Part shown: positions 52,382-62,106 of the stretch, piece after piece
Position numbering within the stretch: position 1 is the stretch's first letter
Layout: each line of letters opens with the position of its first letter
DNA from: PHAA01 sp964457945
Lineage (GTDB): Bacteria; Bacillota; Syntrophomonadia; Syntrophomonadales; Syntrophomonadaceae
Length of the DNA stretch: 64,000 nt
Reading direction: 5' to 3'
Assembly (NCBI GenBank): GCA_964457945.1
Contig: CAYWFX010000005.1
Coordinates: 1 to 64,000 of the forward strand
The notes under the pieces: model-generated
Database searches by the model: none
Told to the model about the DNA's origin: nothing
The model's input: only the letters and a program-made list of their open reading frames with translations
Position numbers and translations under genes: made by a program

Positions 52382-52423
52382 AGAGTTGCATGAGCCTTTA
52401 GCAAAGTGAGGAACTGGATAAAC

Positions 52424-54454
52424 ATGAACGCAGCAGAGAGAATCAACGAGTTGAGAGAGCAACTGGAATATCATAACCGGAAATACTATGAGGAAGACTC
52501 ACCAGAAATCAGTGATTATGAATACGATGATATGTTGCGAGAGCTTGAAACCCTGGAAAGTGAACACCCTGAATTGCTCGTGCCAGAATCCCCTACCCAA
52601 CATGTTGGCGGAAGCGCTAAGCCTGAGGCAGGCAAGAAGATCCGCCATGATGTACCCATGCTTTCCCTGGAAGATAAGTTCTCCCGCGAAGAAGTCGTTG
52701 ATTTTGTTGGCAAGATGAAACGAGAGCTGGATGATCCTGCATTTATTGTGGAACCTAAGATTGATGGTCTATCTGTTGCATTGAGGTACAGAGACGGAGA
52801 ATTTGTACAGGGCATTACTCGTGGTGATGGAATTAACTACGGGGAAGACGTAACTGCTAATCTGAAAATGATAAAGTCCATCCCACAGACATTATCTGAA
52901 AAAATCCCTTACCTCGAAGTGCGTGGTGAGGTCTATATGGACAACGAGGTATTTGAGGAGGTCAATGCGCGCCAAGAGGAAGAAGGGAAGAAAATATTTG
53001 CAAATCCCAGAAACTGCGCGGCGGGTACCTTGCGAATGTTGAATCCCCAAGTGGTTGCCGAGCGTAAGCTCTCAATTATAATATTTAACCTTCAGGCTGT
53101 TCAAGGCAAAGAATTTAAATCCCACGCTGAAACCTTGGATTGTCTGTCTAAACAAGGATTTCAGGTCTCGAAGTACACAATATGCAGAACTGAGGACGAG
53201 GTATGGGAAGCCATCTGTGCCATAGATAATACGCGTGGAGAATATTCTTATGGTTTAGACGGTTCAGTAGTCAAAGTTGACAGCCTCTCAGATCGTGAGA
53301 AATTGGGTGCTACTTCTAAAGTGCCGAGATGGTCAATCGCATATAAATATCCCCCCGAAGAAAAGCAAACCAAGGTACTTCATATCGAGGTTAACGTTGG
53401 CCGAACAGGACGATTAACTCCCTTAGCTATTTTAGAGCCAGTTAGGTTAGCCGGTACAACGGTATCTCGTGCTTCACTTCATAATCAGGACCAAATTGAC
53501 CGTTTAGATGTCCGTATAGGTGATACTGTCATCGTTCGTAAAGCTGCAGAAATCATTCCGCAAATCATAAGCGTTGTAAAAGATAAACGTCCTGACGGAA
53601 CTTCACCCTTTATTATTCCTGATAAATGTCCGGTGTGCGGTTCATCTGCAGTTAGGGAGACTACTAATGAAAAAGAAGGTTCCGGTATTCTCTGCACTAA
53701 TGCAAATTGTCCGGCCCAACTCGCCCGACTTTTAATTCATTTCGCATCTCGGCAAGCCATGGATATTGATGGCTTGGGCCCAGCGGTGGTCGAGGTGCTT
53801 CTTGATAAAGGATACATAAAAGACCTATCAGATATCTATTATCTTAAGGATCGCAGAGACGATCTCATTAGAGACGCCATCACAGGCAGAGCCAATGCCA
53901 AGAAGTCTGATACATCAAAGAGTACCGATAAACTTCTCGCAGCCATCGAGCGCTCCAAAGACAACGATATAGATAGATTAATCAATGGATTGGGGATACG
54001 CAACGTGGGCAAATTTGCGGGAAGCCTATTGAAAAACAATTTTGTAGATATGTTTTCCATTGCCAATGCTAGTTTCGAGGAACTTATGATTTTGGACGGC
54101 TTCGGCGAAATAAGTGCGAAAGCCATAGGGGATTTCTTGGCCCAGCCTCAAACTAGGTATATCCTGGAGCGACTTCAAAAGGCGGGCGTTAATATGAAGT
54201 CAAAAGCCGTGAATAGTTCAAGCGATAATATATTCGAGGGTTCGACCTTCGTTATAACCGGTACACTGCCGACCATGACCAGGGATGAAGCCATTGAGAT
54301 GATCGAAAAACATGGCGGAAGAGTTTCCGGAAGTGTATCCAAGAAAACGACCTATCTTCTCGCAGGCGAAGAAGCCGGCAGCAAACTTACCAAGGCCCAG
54401 AGTCTGGGAATAAAAGTCCTTGCCGAAGAAGATCTTATGAATCTGCTCAAATAG
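52424..54454 (+). CDS. ligA: NAD-dependent DNA ligase
   Basis: This protein of about 676 residues has the full LigA layout: domain Ia (HNRKYYEEDSPEISDYEYD), the nucleotidyltransferase with catalytic Lys in EPKIDGLSVALRY (about residue 115), an OB domain, a Cys4 zinc finger (CPVCGS and CTNANCPA), helix-hairpin-helix repeats and a C-terminal BRCT domain (FEGSTFVITGTLP to LAGEEAGSKLTKA). ATG 52424 is taken as start because it gives the standard N-terminus; GTG 52406 would add six residues. It ends at a terminator, and accessory DNA follows. Confidence 0.96.
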   Translation: MNAAERINELREQLEYHNRKYYEEDSPEISDYEYDDMLRELETLESEHPELLVPESPTQHVGGSAKPEAGKKIRHDVPMLSLEDKFSREEVVDFVGKMKRELDDPAFIVEPKIDGLSVALRYRDGEFVQGITRGDGINYGEDVTANLKMIKSIPQTLSEKIPYLEVRGEVYMDNEVFEEVNARQEEEGKKIFANPRNCAAGTLRMLNPQVVAERKLSIIIFNLQAVQGKEFKSHAETLDCLSKQGFQVSKYTICRTEDEVWEAICAIDNTRGEYSYGLDGSVVKVDSLSDREKLGATSKVPRWSIAYKYPPEEKQTKVLHIEVNVGRTGRLTPLAILEPVRLAGTTVSRASLHNQDQIDRLDVRIGDTVIVRKAAEIIPQIISVVKDKRPDGTSPFIIPDKCPVCGSSAVRETTNEKEGSGILCTNANCPAQLARLLIHFASRQAMDIDGLGPAVVEVLLDKGYIKDLSDIYYLKDRRDDLIRDAITGRANAKKSDTSKSTDKLLAAIERSKDNDIDRLINGLGIRNVGKFAGSLLKNNFVDMFSIANASFEELMILDGFGEISAKAIGDFLAQPQTRYILERLQKAGVNMKSKAVNSSSDNIFEGSTFVITGTLPTMTRDEAIEMIEKHGGRVSGSVSKKTTYLLAGEEAGSKLTKAQSLGIKVLAEEDLMNLLK

Positions 54455-54476
54455 GAAACCGAATAATTGAATAAAG

Positions 54477-54516
54477 AAACGGCGTGGCTGACATTTATGA
54501 TGGCCACGCCGTTTTT
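54477..54516 (+). terminator. Intrinsic terminator after ligA
   Basis: AAACGGCGTGGC (54477-54488) and GCCACGCCGTTT (54503-54514) form a perfect 12-base-pair stem followed by TTTCGTT. It marks the boundary between the conserved pcrA-ligA block and the accessory island. Confidence 0.9.
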
Positions 54517-54616
54517 CGTTGCATTATAGAAAATTAGCAGGAAATTCCATAATTAATGGCGAATAATGGTAAAGAGAAGAATGGAAGCTGACTTGTTGGC
54601 AGATTAGGAGTTGATT

Positions 54617-55129
54617 ATGGCGGAAATATCTTCGAGGGTTTTGTTACGCATAGGTCTGCAGATCGTTGGGGTGCTTACAATTATTACTGGCATTTGCCAT
54701 ACAATAGCGACCTGGGGAAATATCCCTTCCATTCAGGGAATGATGCCCACGGGCATGATGGTGGTAAGTATTTTGATCCCTCTAGTTACCCTTGCAGCAG
54801 GAATATTCCTGGTTATTGGCACAAAATCGTTAACAGAAAAGCTTTACCCAGACAAGGAAGAAAAACTCGATTCATCCCAGGATATTTTCAGTTTATCCAT
54901 GAAAATAACCGGTATGGTCTTACTTGTCCAAGCCTTACCCGATGTTGTACAGATACTGTCCTCTTTAATTTACATAAAAGCCTCCAGCCCGGTAATGAAC
55001 AACTCAGGACAGTTCCAATTCATCTATACAGAACTCGTCTCAACATTATTATATTTTGTTTTTGGGTGGTATTTACTCAAAGGCGGGCAGTTGTTTGTAC
55101 GCTTGGCATTTCATCATGACAAAGATTAA
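54617..55129 (+). CDS. Four-helix membrane protein of unknown function
   Basis: This 170-residue protein has four hydrophobic helices at about 9-31, 45-69, 98-124 and 140-162. Between helices 2 and 3 is a short acidic loop (KEEKLDSSQD). It shows no motif that I can link to a function. The start is ATG 54617, seven bases after TAGGAG; the TTG at 54611 is less likely. It is the first gene after the ligA terminator. Confidence 0.6.
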   Translation: MAEISSRVLLRIGLQIVGVLTIITGICHTIATWGNIPSIQGMMPTGMMVVSILIPLVTLAAGIFLVIGTKSLTEKLYPDKEEKLDSSQDIFSLSMKITGMVLLVQALPDVVQILSSLIYIKASSPVMNNSGQFQFIYTELVSTLLYFVFGWYLLKGGQLFVRLAFHHDKD

Positions 55130-55174
55130 AAAGAATTACAGGTTAATTCATTAGGTTAACTAATGTCTAAAACT

Positions 55175-55274
55175 AGAAGATGAAATAGCCATTGAATTTA
55201 ATGAGCCTGAAGTTAATAAAGATAAACTGGTTTCTGAGCATATAGTTGAAGTTAAAGGTGATGAGGCGAAAAGC
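55175..55274 (+). pseudogene. Possible coding remnant upstream of and in frame with the DUF4236 gene
   Basis: After an in-frame stop at about 55160, the frame that runs into ATG 55275 stays open and reads as an acidic, protein-like segment (LEDEIAIEFNEPEVNKDK, then LVSEHIVEVKGDEAKS) with no usable start codon. It could be the truncated end of an older gene or a lost N-terminal extension. The ribosome-site-like GATGAGG lies within it, directly before the ATG. Confidence 0.3.
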
Positions 55275-56348
55275 ATGGGATTTTATCTTAGGAAATCAAT
55301 TAGTCTGGGTGGTGTAAGATTTAATCTTTCTAAATCTGGTGTAGGAATGTCAGTTGGTGTTAAAGGATTTCGTGTAGGTACAGGTCCGAAAGGCAACTAT
55401 GTTCATATGGGAAGGCATGGACTGTACTATAGAATGTCTTTGGATAGCAAGAAAAATCAAAATGCATCAAGCAATCAACAACAAAGATACAGTAATGAGC
55501 AACCTGAGGAGCTGAATTTGGCGTTTAAAGCGATTGAAACCGAGAATGTATCAAAACTAGTTGATGCAACATCTGAAGATTTATTAAAAGAAATCAATGA
55601 AAAAAATACAAAGATTCTACTTTGGCCATTCTGCTTATTGGCGGCATTTATTTATCCTCCAGTGGGATTGTTTTTGGGGATAATTCTTGCCCTTCTTATT
55701 TATAATTTTGTTGATAAGCTGAGAAAAGGTGTTATTTTGATGTACGATATAGACGAACATACTGAAAATAATCTACAACTGTTTTATGATTCTTTTGAAG
55801 AAATGAAAAATACACGAGCCAAGTGGAATATTAATGCCGAGGCAAAAACTAATGATTATAAATATAATTCTGGAGCGAGTAGTATTGTCAAGAGGGCGCA
55901 GACTAGTTTTTTAAATTCATGTCCGAATTATGTGAAAAGTAATGTGGAAATTCCATGTATTTTATTGGGAAAGCGTAAGTTATACTTTTTCCCTGATAGG
56001 GTACTGGCATACGATGGAACTCAGGTAGGAGCCGTTAGTTATAATAATCTCGAAGTTAGTGTGAGAAATCAACGCTTTATTGAGAGCGGAGTAGTTCCGT
56101 CTGATGCAACCATAGTGGATTATACTTGGCAGTACCTAAACAAAAATGGAACACCTGATAAACGGTTTTCAAATAATAGGAAGTTGCCCATTTTACTGTA
56201 TAGCGAAATTGACTTTACCAGTAGTAGTGGGCTAAATGAGCGGATTCAGCTATCAAAATCGGATGTTGGGGAAAAACTAGCTAAACAATTAATGGTGTTA
56301 AACAATAGTGTTAACTTCAACATTATGAAAGATGAATATCACAATTAG
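55275..56348 (+). CDS. DUF4236-domain membrane protein
   Basis: This 357-residue protein opens with a DUF4236 domain (about residues 1-55: MGFYLRKSISLGGVRFNLSKSG, GVKGFRVGTGPKG, then MGRHGLYYRMSL). A charged linker and two TM helices follow at about 113-150 (LLWPFCLLAAFIYPP, VGLFLGIILALLIYNFV). The C-terminal soluble domain (about 160-357) has no recognised family. DUF4236 proteins are common in accessory DNA, with unknown function. Base composition is more AT-rich than the housekeeping genes upstream. Confidence 0.75.
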   Translation: MGFYLRKSISLGGVRFNLSKSGVGMSVGVKGFRVGTGPKGNYVHMGRHGLYYRMSLDSKKNQNASSNQQQRYSNEQPEELNLAFKAIETENVSKLVDATSEDLLKEINEKNTKILLWPFCLLAAFIYPPVGLFLGIILALLIYNFVDKLRKGVILMYDIDEHTENNLQLFYDSFEEMKNTRAKWNINAEAKTNDYKYNSGASSIVKRAQTSFLNSCPNYVKSNVEIPCILLGKRKLYFFPDRVLAYDGTQVGAVSYNNLEVSVRNQRFIESGVVPSDATIVDYTWQYLNKNGTPDKRFSNNRKLPILLYSEIDFTSSSGLNERIQLSKSDVGEKLAKQLMVLNNSVNFNIMKDEYHN

Positions 56349-56464
56349 AAAATCGTAATCAATTGAATAATCATACTTTCACATTATCCGTATTTCCATA
56401 GATGTTATCTTTTTGTAGGCAAAACTTATAATGATCCAATTATTAATTAGGGGATATATGCTAT

Positions 56465-59400
56465 ATGATTGATCCATTATCACGCCTCTTGCGTATTAGA
56501 GACGATGGCACAGGTAAAGGCAGGGAAACAAATTGTAATTTCGCGGAATTTGAGAGAGAGGACGCAGTAATTCTCCTTGGTGATCCAGGAATGGGAAAGA
56601 CAACTCTATTCAAAAGTGCTGCTAAAGGCAATTACATAACAGTTAGAAATTTTATTGTAAATCCTCATGCGATATCAAGTGAGGTTCTCTTCATTGATGC
56701 CCTTGATGAATCTAGAGCTATTGAAAGTGGACAACTTACTATAGACCAAGTTGCCAAAGAATTATGCTGTTTGAAAAAACCAAAGTTTAGGTTATCATGC
56801 AGAGCGGCAGATTGGTTTGGGTTACAAGATCAAGACGTTATCAGAGTAGCCAGTGCATCTGGACGTGTAGTAGTTCTTGAGCTTCGTCCACTTTCCTGTG
56901 AAGAAATTCTTGCTGCCGTACGGGAAAAAGTTTCTGATCCTGAGGTATTTGTATATGAGGCAGAAGCAGCAGGACTCAAAAAATTGCTTGGCAATCCACA
57001 AACACTAGAACTAATAGCACGAGCATGGGGAACTAATAAAAAACCACGTAATAAGTTTGAAGTTTTCGATATAGGTATCCATGAAATGCTTAAGGAAATG
57101 AACAATTGGCACGTTTCACGTGGCGCCAATGTTCCCGATCTTAGTGATTTGAGAAAAGCTGCTGGTGCAGTAGCCTCCACAATACTTCTTTCTAACTCTG
57201 TCGGTATTTCACGCATGGAATCAGAGGATGACGACACCTATGTTAGAAGTACAATTGTGCCTCATAGGCCCAGAAGCAGCATTGATATTGTTTTAAAGCG
57301 ACGAATTTTCATTTCACCGGAGGCAGATCACTTCCAACCTATTCATCGCACAATTGCTGAATTCTTAGCGGCAGAGGACCTGTCTAATAGAATCCTGAAC
57401 GGCCTTCCAATTGATCGAGTGATGGCGCTTATATGTGGTATTGATGGAAGACCGGTTTCATCTCTCCGGGGCCTTTTTGCATGGTTGATGTGCAAGCTTA
57501 ATGATCAAGCAACGGATTACGTCAATCGTGACCCCTATGGAGTAGTTACATACGCTGATGCCAGCGAGTTATCTCCATCCGCACAATGCGCTGTTTGCTA
57601 TGGGCTTCAGGAGCTTAATGATCCATGGTTTCTAACCTATGAGGATGATCATGGCTTTTTCCGGGGGCTTGCCAATCCGACTACAGCAAATATAATAATC
57701 GAACTGATCCAAGGTCCCGCTACTGAGATCCATTTGAAAATTGCCATGCTTGAAGCAATTACAAATAGCATTGTGAATATAGCTGTTGGAGCAAACCAGA
57801 TTATTCGAAACATGGTGTTAGAGAAGCATGACAACACATGGCTTAGAACAACGGCATTAAAGGCTTTCTCTAAATTAGTCCAGAAAGATTGGGAGTCGCT
57901 GGAGGCTCTAGATTATGAACTTGCCCACTCAAACGATGATCATGCTGCCTCAAAAGTACGTGTGGATCTTCTACTTATGACTTTAGAATTTGGTGATTTG
58001 CCTCAGAGAATACTGTCGATTATGGAACAAGCTAGTTCTGACAGGAAGGCATTACGAGTTTTTGGTCACTTTTATCCTTTGATTTCACTGCCATCAGATG
58101 CAGATTTGGACGAAATACTCGACGGAGCATCTCAAGTACTTGGACATAAGGGCATGGACCATATTGAGATTCGATCACTTTTCAATAAATGGTTTGTTCG
58201 ACGTCTTGAGAATGCTACACCAATAGATCCTGCTCAGTTAGCCCGTTGGCTTCAAAATCTTCAGGGCAAGCTGGATCGTGATCCTGATAAGACGATAGCG
58301 TCCCTGAAAGCAAGGTTTCAAAAGAAGCTGTCACTTTTTACAGAGGTATTCGAAATATTTGTAAGAGCAGTTAAAAATGAAAATCGGTCATTCTGGCTTT
58401 TTATTGCCCATGACCTTTGGAAACTGTTGCCTTTAACTGTATGGCCTGTACCCCAGAGCGAGTTCTTTTTGACTTATGCGGAAAAGGAAAATAATCCGGA
58501 ACACGCGGCAGATCTTTTCCGTATGTATCTGTCCTGGTTTCCACATGAAGGTGCATATTTTTCGCTTGCTGAAGCAGGTTTTAATTTCTTAAAACGGCGT
58601 CGTGATGTCGCGAAGGTACTTGGAAAATGGAAAAGCTGTAAAATTGAAAAATGGAAAAAAGATCAGTGGAATAGAGATAAAAAAGAGACCAATAAGCATT
58701 TGATGAACAAAGCTAAAAACATTACGTACTTAAAACCGCGCCTCACAACCATTCGAAAAGGATTGGAGGAACATGCACTTGCATGGGCGGCTATGGTATA
58801 CCTGGGTTTTGATTACCAAGTTGATAATAATTGTGATGCACATGAACGTCTGGTTAACGTTACAAGCAGCGAGATTGCTGATGCCTTTATTGAAGGATTT
58901 ATAAGGTATATAGAAAATCCAAACCTTCCTAAAAAGGAAGCAATAATTAAGAGTTATTACTCTGGTAATATAACTAACAACCATATGCTATTGAGATTAT
59001 CTATCTTCTTGCGTATTAATGAAGGCATGACCATATCTGAAGAAGTATTGCCTACTGGTATTGTGGCCGTTGTCACTAGTACACATATCGGTGATGAAGT
59101 GTTGCCAGGTTACGATGATACTCTACAAGAATGGTTTCTTACACAAGTAATCGAAAATCCAAACATTTCGAGGTCAATATTAACCGAAATTTGGAATTGT
59201 CATACGAAGAGCGAAAATACTTTTTTGCCAAAATATTATGAGCTTTTTCACAATTCTGACTGTCAACAATTCCTTGCTTTATTATCAGCCAACGTCTTAC
59301 AAAGTAGCATTATTGACGATCATAACACAGTTAGTAAACTCGTCTCGGTTCTCTTACTATACGATCATCAAACAGCCCTAACAATTGGTAAGATAGAGCT

Positions 59401-60454
59401 TACTCGAAAGGAGTTATCGTCAGAAGTTCGAGCTATTTGGGGTACTGTTCTTTTCGTAGTTGATCCGAGTAACTATCTTAATCTATTGAGAAACCTTATG
59501 TATGAATCAAATACGGTTCTATGGGAAGTCATTGAATTCCTCAGAGGTGACCGATATGAAGAGAGAAGGACTGTTAGTCTCACACCGGTACAGAGGTTAG
59601 AAGTCATCACGCTGGTGGGACAACGTTTTTCCAATATTGGACATCCAACTAGCAGTTGGAGTGGTAGTCGAAATGTATGGGATGCTTCAGAATTTGTTGC
59701 GAATCAAGTTAAGCTATTATCAGATGATAGTTCGCCAAATACTGACGCATATCTTTATCAATTAGAGAATGACAAAGGATTGGAAAGTTATCGTGACTTT
59801 ATTAGGCATCACCGAGCACTACACCAAAAACAGCAGCGTGAGTCTAGCTTTATATTTGCGTCTCCTGAGCAAGTCGCAGAATCTATTTCAAATTGTGCTC
59901 CTGCCACGTTAAACGACCTTTTATCCTATATAATGGATCATTTACATTCTCTCTCAAGGGGATTAAGGCTGACCCAGAGAGAGAGATACCGAGCTTATTG
60001 GAATGAGAACGGTCTCAAGATCATCAAGCCGAAACACGAAAAGGTTTGTTCAGGATTATTGGCAGAAGATCTTCAAAATAAAGTGCAAGCACATGGCCTT
60101 ATTGTGACAGTGGAGCATCATATGATTGACGAAAAAATATGTGATTTAGTGGTTTTACAGGGAAGCGAGCGGCTCTTACCGATAGAGGTAAAACACCACT
60201 ATAATGATGAGCTTTGGAATGCATGGTCAAGCCAGCTTGATAGTTTATATACTCGGGACACAAACGCAGGAGGACTAGGAATATACCTAGTTTTCTGGTC
60301 AGGTGAGGCTAAAGACCGAATGATGCCAAAACTTCCGGGTGGTATCAAACGCCCAAGTAATGCTTCAGAGCTTGATGAGGCGATTGAGTCTCTAATTCCG
60401 GAAAAAGATAAGCACAGGCTACGTATTGTTGTATTCGACATTTCAGGGCCTTGA
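56465..60454 (+). CDS. STAND-type NTPase with C-terminal PD-(D/E)XK nuclease, candidate defence protein
   Basis: This 1329-residue soluble protein has an N-terminal NACHT-like NTPase: Walker A GDPGMGKTT (39-47), Walker B VLFIDALDES (74-83), sensor-like FRLSCRAADW (108-117) and a downstream NPQTLELIARAWG. A very long, mainly helical middle (about 300-1190) resembles HEAT/ARM-type scaffolds (for example LKAFSKLVQKDWESLEALDYE), which would suit ligand sensing. The last 110 residues hold the nuclease core Asp1227, Glu1241 and Lys1243 (CDLVV, then PIEVKHH) with Gln1257 in WSSQLDSLYT. This fits a sensor that multimerises on a trigger and cuts nucleic acid, as in Avs or bacterial NACHT defence, but the effector is C-terminal here. 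AGGGG precedes the ATG. Confidence 0.75.
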   Translation: MIDPLSRLLRIRDDGTGKGRETNCNFAEFEREDAVILLGDPGMGKTTLFKSAAKGNYITVRNFIVNPHAISSEVLFIDALDESRAIESGQLTIDQVAKELCCLKKPKFRLSCRAADWFGLQDQDVIRVASASGRVVVLELRPLSCEEILAAVREKVSDPEVFVYEAEAAGLKKLLGNPQTLELIARAWGTNKKPRNKFEVFDIGIHEMLKEMNNWHVSRGANVPDLSDLRKAAGAVASTILLSNSVGISRMESEDDDTYVRSTIVPHRPRSSIDIVLKRRIFISPEADHFQPIHRTIAEFLAAEDLSNRILNGLPIDRVMALICGIDGRPVSSLRGLFAWLMCKLNDQATDYVNRDPYGVVTYADASELSPSAQCAVCYGLQELNDPWFLTYEDDHGFFRGLANPTTANIIIELIQGPATEIHLKIAMLEAITNSIVNIAVGANQIIRNMVLEKHDNTWLRTTALKAFSKLVQKDWESLEALDYELAHSNDDHAASKVRVDLLLMTLEFGDLPQRILSIMEQASSDRKALRVFGHFYPLISLPSDADLDEILDGASQVLGHKGMDHIEIRSLFNKWFVRRLENATPIDPAQLARWLQNLQGKLDRDPDKTIASLKARFQKKLSLFTEVFEIFVRAVKNENRSFWLFIAHDLWKLLPLTVWPVPQSEFFLTYAEKENNPEHAADLFRMYLSWFPHEGAYFSLAEAGFNFLKRRRDVAKVLGKWKSCKIEKWKKDQWNRDKKETNKHLMNKAKNITYLKPRLTTIRKGLEEHALAWAAMVYLGFDYQVDNNCDAHERLVNVTSSEIADAFIEGFIRYIENPNLPKKEAIIKSYYSGNITNNHMLLRLSIFLRINEGMTISEEVLPTGIVAVVTSTHIGDEVLPGYDDTLQEWFLTQVIENPNISRSILTEIWNCHTKSENTFLPKYYELFHNSDCQQFLALLSANVLQSSIIDDHNTVSKLVSVLLLYDHQTALTIGKIELTRKELSSEVRAIWGTVLFVVDPSNYLNLLRNLMYESNTVLWEVIEFLRGDRYEERRTVSLTPVQRLEVITLVGQRFSNIGHPTSSWSGSRNVWDASEFVANQVKLLSDDSSPNTDAYLYQLENDKGLESYRDFIRHHRALHQKQQRESSFIFASPEQVAESISNCAPATLNDLLSYIMDHLHSLSRGLRLTQRERYRAYWNENGLKIIKPKHEKVCSGLLAEDLQNKVQAHGLIVTVEHHMIDEKICDLVVLQGSERLLPIEVKHHYNDELWNAWSSQLDSLYTRDTNAGGLGIYLVFWSGEAKDRMMPKLPGGIKRPSNASELDEAIESLIPEKDKHRLRIVVFDISGP

Positions 60455-60866
60455 TATAAATGAATAGTCTGTTTGTGGGAGATGTAAACGAACTTCGCCA
60501 AATCCACAAGATGGACAATATGCCTGTAACTTGCATTTAGCGCAAACAGCATATAAGGCTAATAATGTGAAGTTGGCTTTCAGATGAATTACAATAAGTA
60601 TTAGTTGATATACGAACAGTACAAAGCTAAATTGATTGGAGGGCGACATGATAATATATCGCTACATGCAATAAGCCTTTATTTATGCTCCCTTTCAACA
60701 TTATTTTTAATTGCGGGAGCAACGGTAGCCGTAAATCCACACTCGCTAATCTTCTTCACGGAGGTATTTCATTCGGTAGTCATTAACAGATGATGAGCAT
60801 GTCGATTGTGGCCTTTCAGACGCTTGACGTAAACGCCTAATGATTTTGAAAATGGGGTAAATGTAA
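60455..60866 (+). other. Intergenic region of about 410 bases with coding-like debris
   Basis: No complete gene is supported. At about 60473-60590 one forward frame reads a Cys-rich segment (CGRCKRTSPNPQDGQYAC, then NLHLAQTAYK) that looks like the tail of a zinc-ribbon protein. It has no start codon after the in-frame stop before it. Other open frames here are short and lack ribosome sites. It may be a decayed gene. Confidence 0.4.
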
Positions 60867-61673
60867 GTGAATTTAATAAAATGGACAAAAGATCATAAGA
60901 TTTGGGCTGCGATAACTGTAATTGCTTTATTCTTTCTTCCAATCTTAATAGTACATAGCTTGTTTGAGATAACTGCCCCTTGCGAATGGCTTGTCGCAGA
61001 TTGGAAAGCTGGAGAAATTTTAGCCTATTGTGGGGCTGTATTAGGTGCGGCTGTAACAATTACGGCTGTTGTATTAACTATAATAACTACACAGGAAAAT
61101 CAAAAAGGTGAGCGGAAATTATCTATCAAGCCTCATCTGCAAACCGGTCATCAACCTGTTTTTGATAGTGAAAAAGCAATAGCGCAAGTAGCCAATAGAG
61201 CAATTTTTGTTGTGTATCCGCATGATGAAAACGAAGGCATTAGCAGCAGTTATGAGCCGCCATATTTATTAAGAAAATCCGTAAATAATGACCTAACAAG
61301 AGAGATAATTAGCGTGCTAGATTTCTCGCGAAGGTGCTACATAATTCAATACAATGTATCAAATGTCGGTGCTGGAAATGCAGTGAATATGTCTTTTACA
61401 ATAAATGATGAAGCTTTTATTCAGCCATTTTCGCTAACGGTGAATGATACAAAGGTGTTTGTGATTTTACTCAAAGCAGAATTGCTGAAAGATAAAACAC
61501 GCTCCATTGGCTTCAAATTTAAGTATCAGGATGTTGCTTCAATGGCACGATATGAACAGCATGAAACAATAATTTTGCTTGCAGAAGATAATGGTTCGTT
61601 AAATTCAAGTCAAAATATGAATGATGTTATATCTGAACCTAAGGAAATTGAAAGAGCAACAATTGTGGTATAA
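60867..61673 (+). CDS. Two-helix membrane protein of unknown function
   Basis: This 268-residue protein has a first TM helix at about 13-33 (WAAITVIALFFLPILIVHSLF) and a second at about 51-74 (ILAYCGAVLGAAVTITAVVLTII). A cytosolic C-terminal domain (about 85-268) with beta-rich character follows, centred on RRCYIIQYNVSNVGAGNA and KVFVILLKAELL. I do not recognise a named family; similar short-anchor proteins are frequent in Firmicute accessory regions. The start is GTG with GGGG nine bases upstream. It could be a partner of the STAND protein, but only proximity supports this. Confidence 0.6.
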   Translation: MNLIKWTKDHKIWAAITVIALFFLPILIVHSLFEITAPCEWLVADWKAGEILAYCGAVLGAAVTITAVVLTIITTQENQKGERKLSIKPHLQTGHQPVFDSEKAIAQVANRAIFVVYPHDENEGISSSYEPPYLLRKSVNNDLTREIISVLDFSRRCYIIQYNVSNVGAGNAVNMSFTINDEAFIQPFSLTVNDTKVFVILLKAELLKDKTRSIGFKFKYQDVASMARYEQHETIILLAEDNGSLNSSQNMNDVISEPKEIERATIVV

Positions 61674-61859
61674 GCTTCCTAGTATCCATCAGGTTGTTGA
61701 AAACTAAATTGCTATTTTAAATCGCTCCACTTCAAGTCGAATATAAGTCTAGATTAGGGAAGGCGATATGATTATTGATCCAGCCATTTTGATGGTTTTC
61801 ACACAGACTACCATATTTAGTGCTACGCAGTCTGTTAATGATGTGTAACAAGAATAGAC
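61674..61859 (+). other. Intergenic stretch, no supported gene
   Basis: A 26-codon frame from ATG 61768 with AGGGAAGG upstream (MIIDPAILMVFTQTTIFS to VNDV) is visible but too short to call. Otherwise nothing is recognised. Together with the two small reverse genes that follow, the region from 61674 to 62450 has no long frame. Confidence 0.5.
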
Positions 61860-62036
61860 TCATTTGTTATCCGTTTTCTTAGAAATTTCATCAAGTTTAT
61901 CGTAAATATTAGATAGCATTATTAGGACAAATCCTAGCATGCAAAAAGTGATTATTTCTTTAGTAACAATGGCTACAATGCTCAAGATAACCATAATAAG
62001 TGTATTCAAAATTATGTTGTTGAAAATTTTCATCAT
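61860..62036 (-). CDS. Small membrane protein, 58 residues
   Basis: The minus-strand frame starts ATGATG at 62036 with CTGGAG six bases upstream. It encodes 58 residues beginning MMKIFNNIILNTLIMVIL. There are two closely packed hydrophobic stretches (about 8-24 and 28-42), then a charged cytosolic tail YDKLDEISKKTDNK. This is a plausible one- or two-helix membrane peptide, such as a holin- or toxin-like protein or a small subunit. No homologue is recognised. Confidence 0.55.
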   Translation of the reverse strand: MMKIFNNIILNTLIMVILSIVAIVTKEIITFCMLGFVLIMLSNIYDKLDEISKKTDNK

Positions 62037-62106
62037 TTAAACTCCAGCTTACAAATATACCATTATTTATATAATACACCATTTGTTAAGAAGAAGTTAC
62101 TGCTAA

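Noticed and set aside
60605..60793. 62-residue forward frame with one hydrophobic stretch
   Set aside because: No ribosome site, unusual composition and overlaps other equally open short frames; probably decayed DNA.
60769..61059. 96-residue minus-strand frame overlapping the two-helix membrane protein gene
   Set aside because: Mostly antisense to the better-supported forward gene and lacks a start signal.
61768..61848. 26-codon frame with AGGGAAGG upstream
   Set aside because: Ribosome site is fair but 26 codons without any other support is not enough to call a gene.
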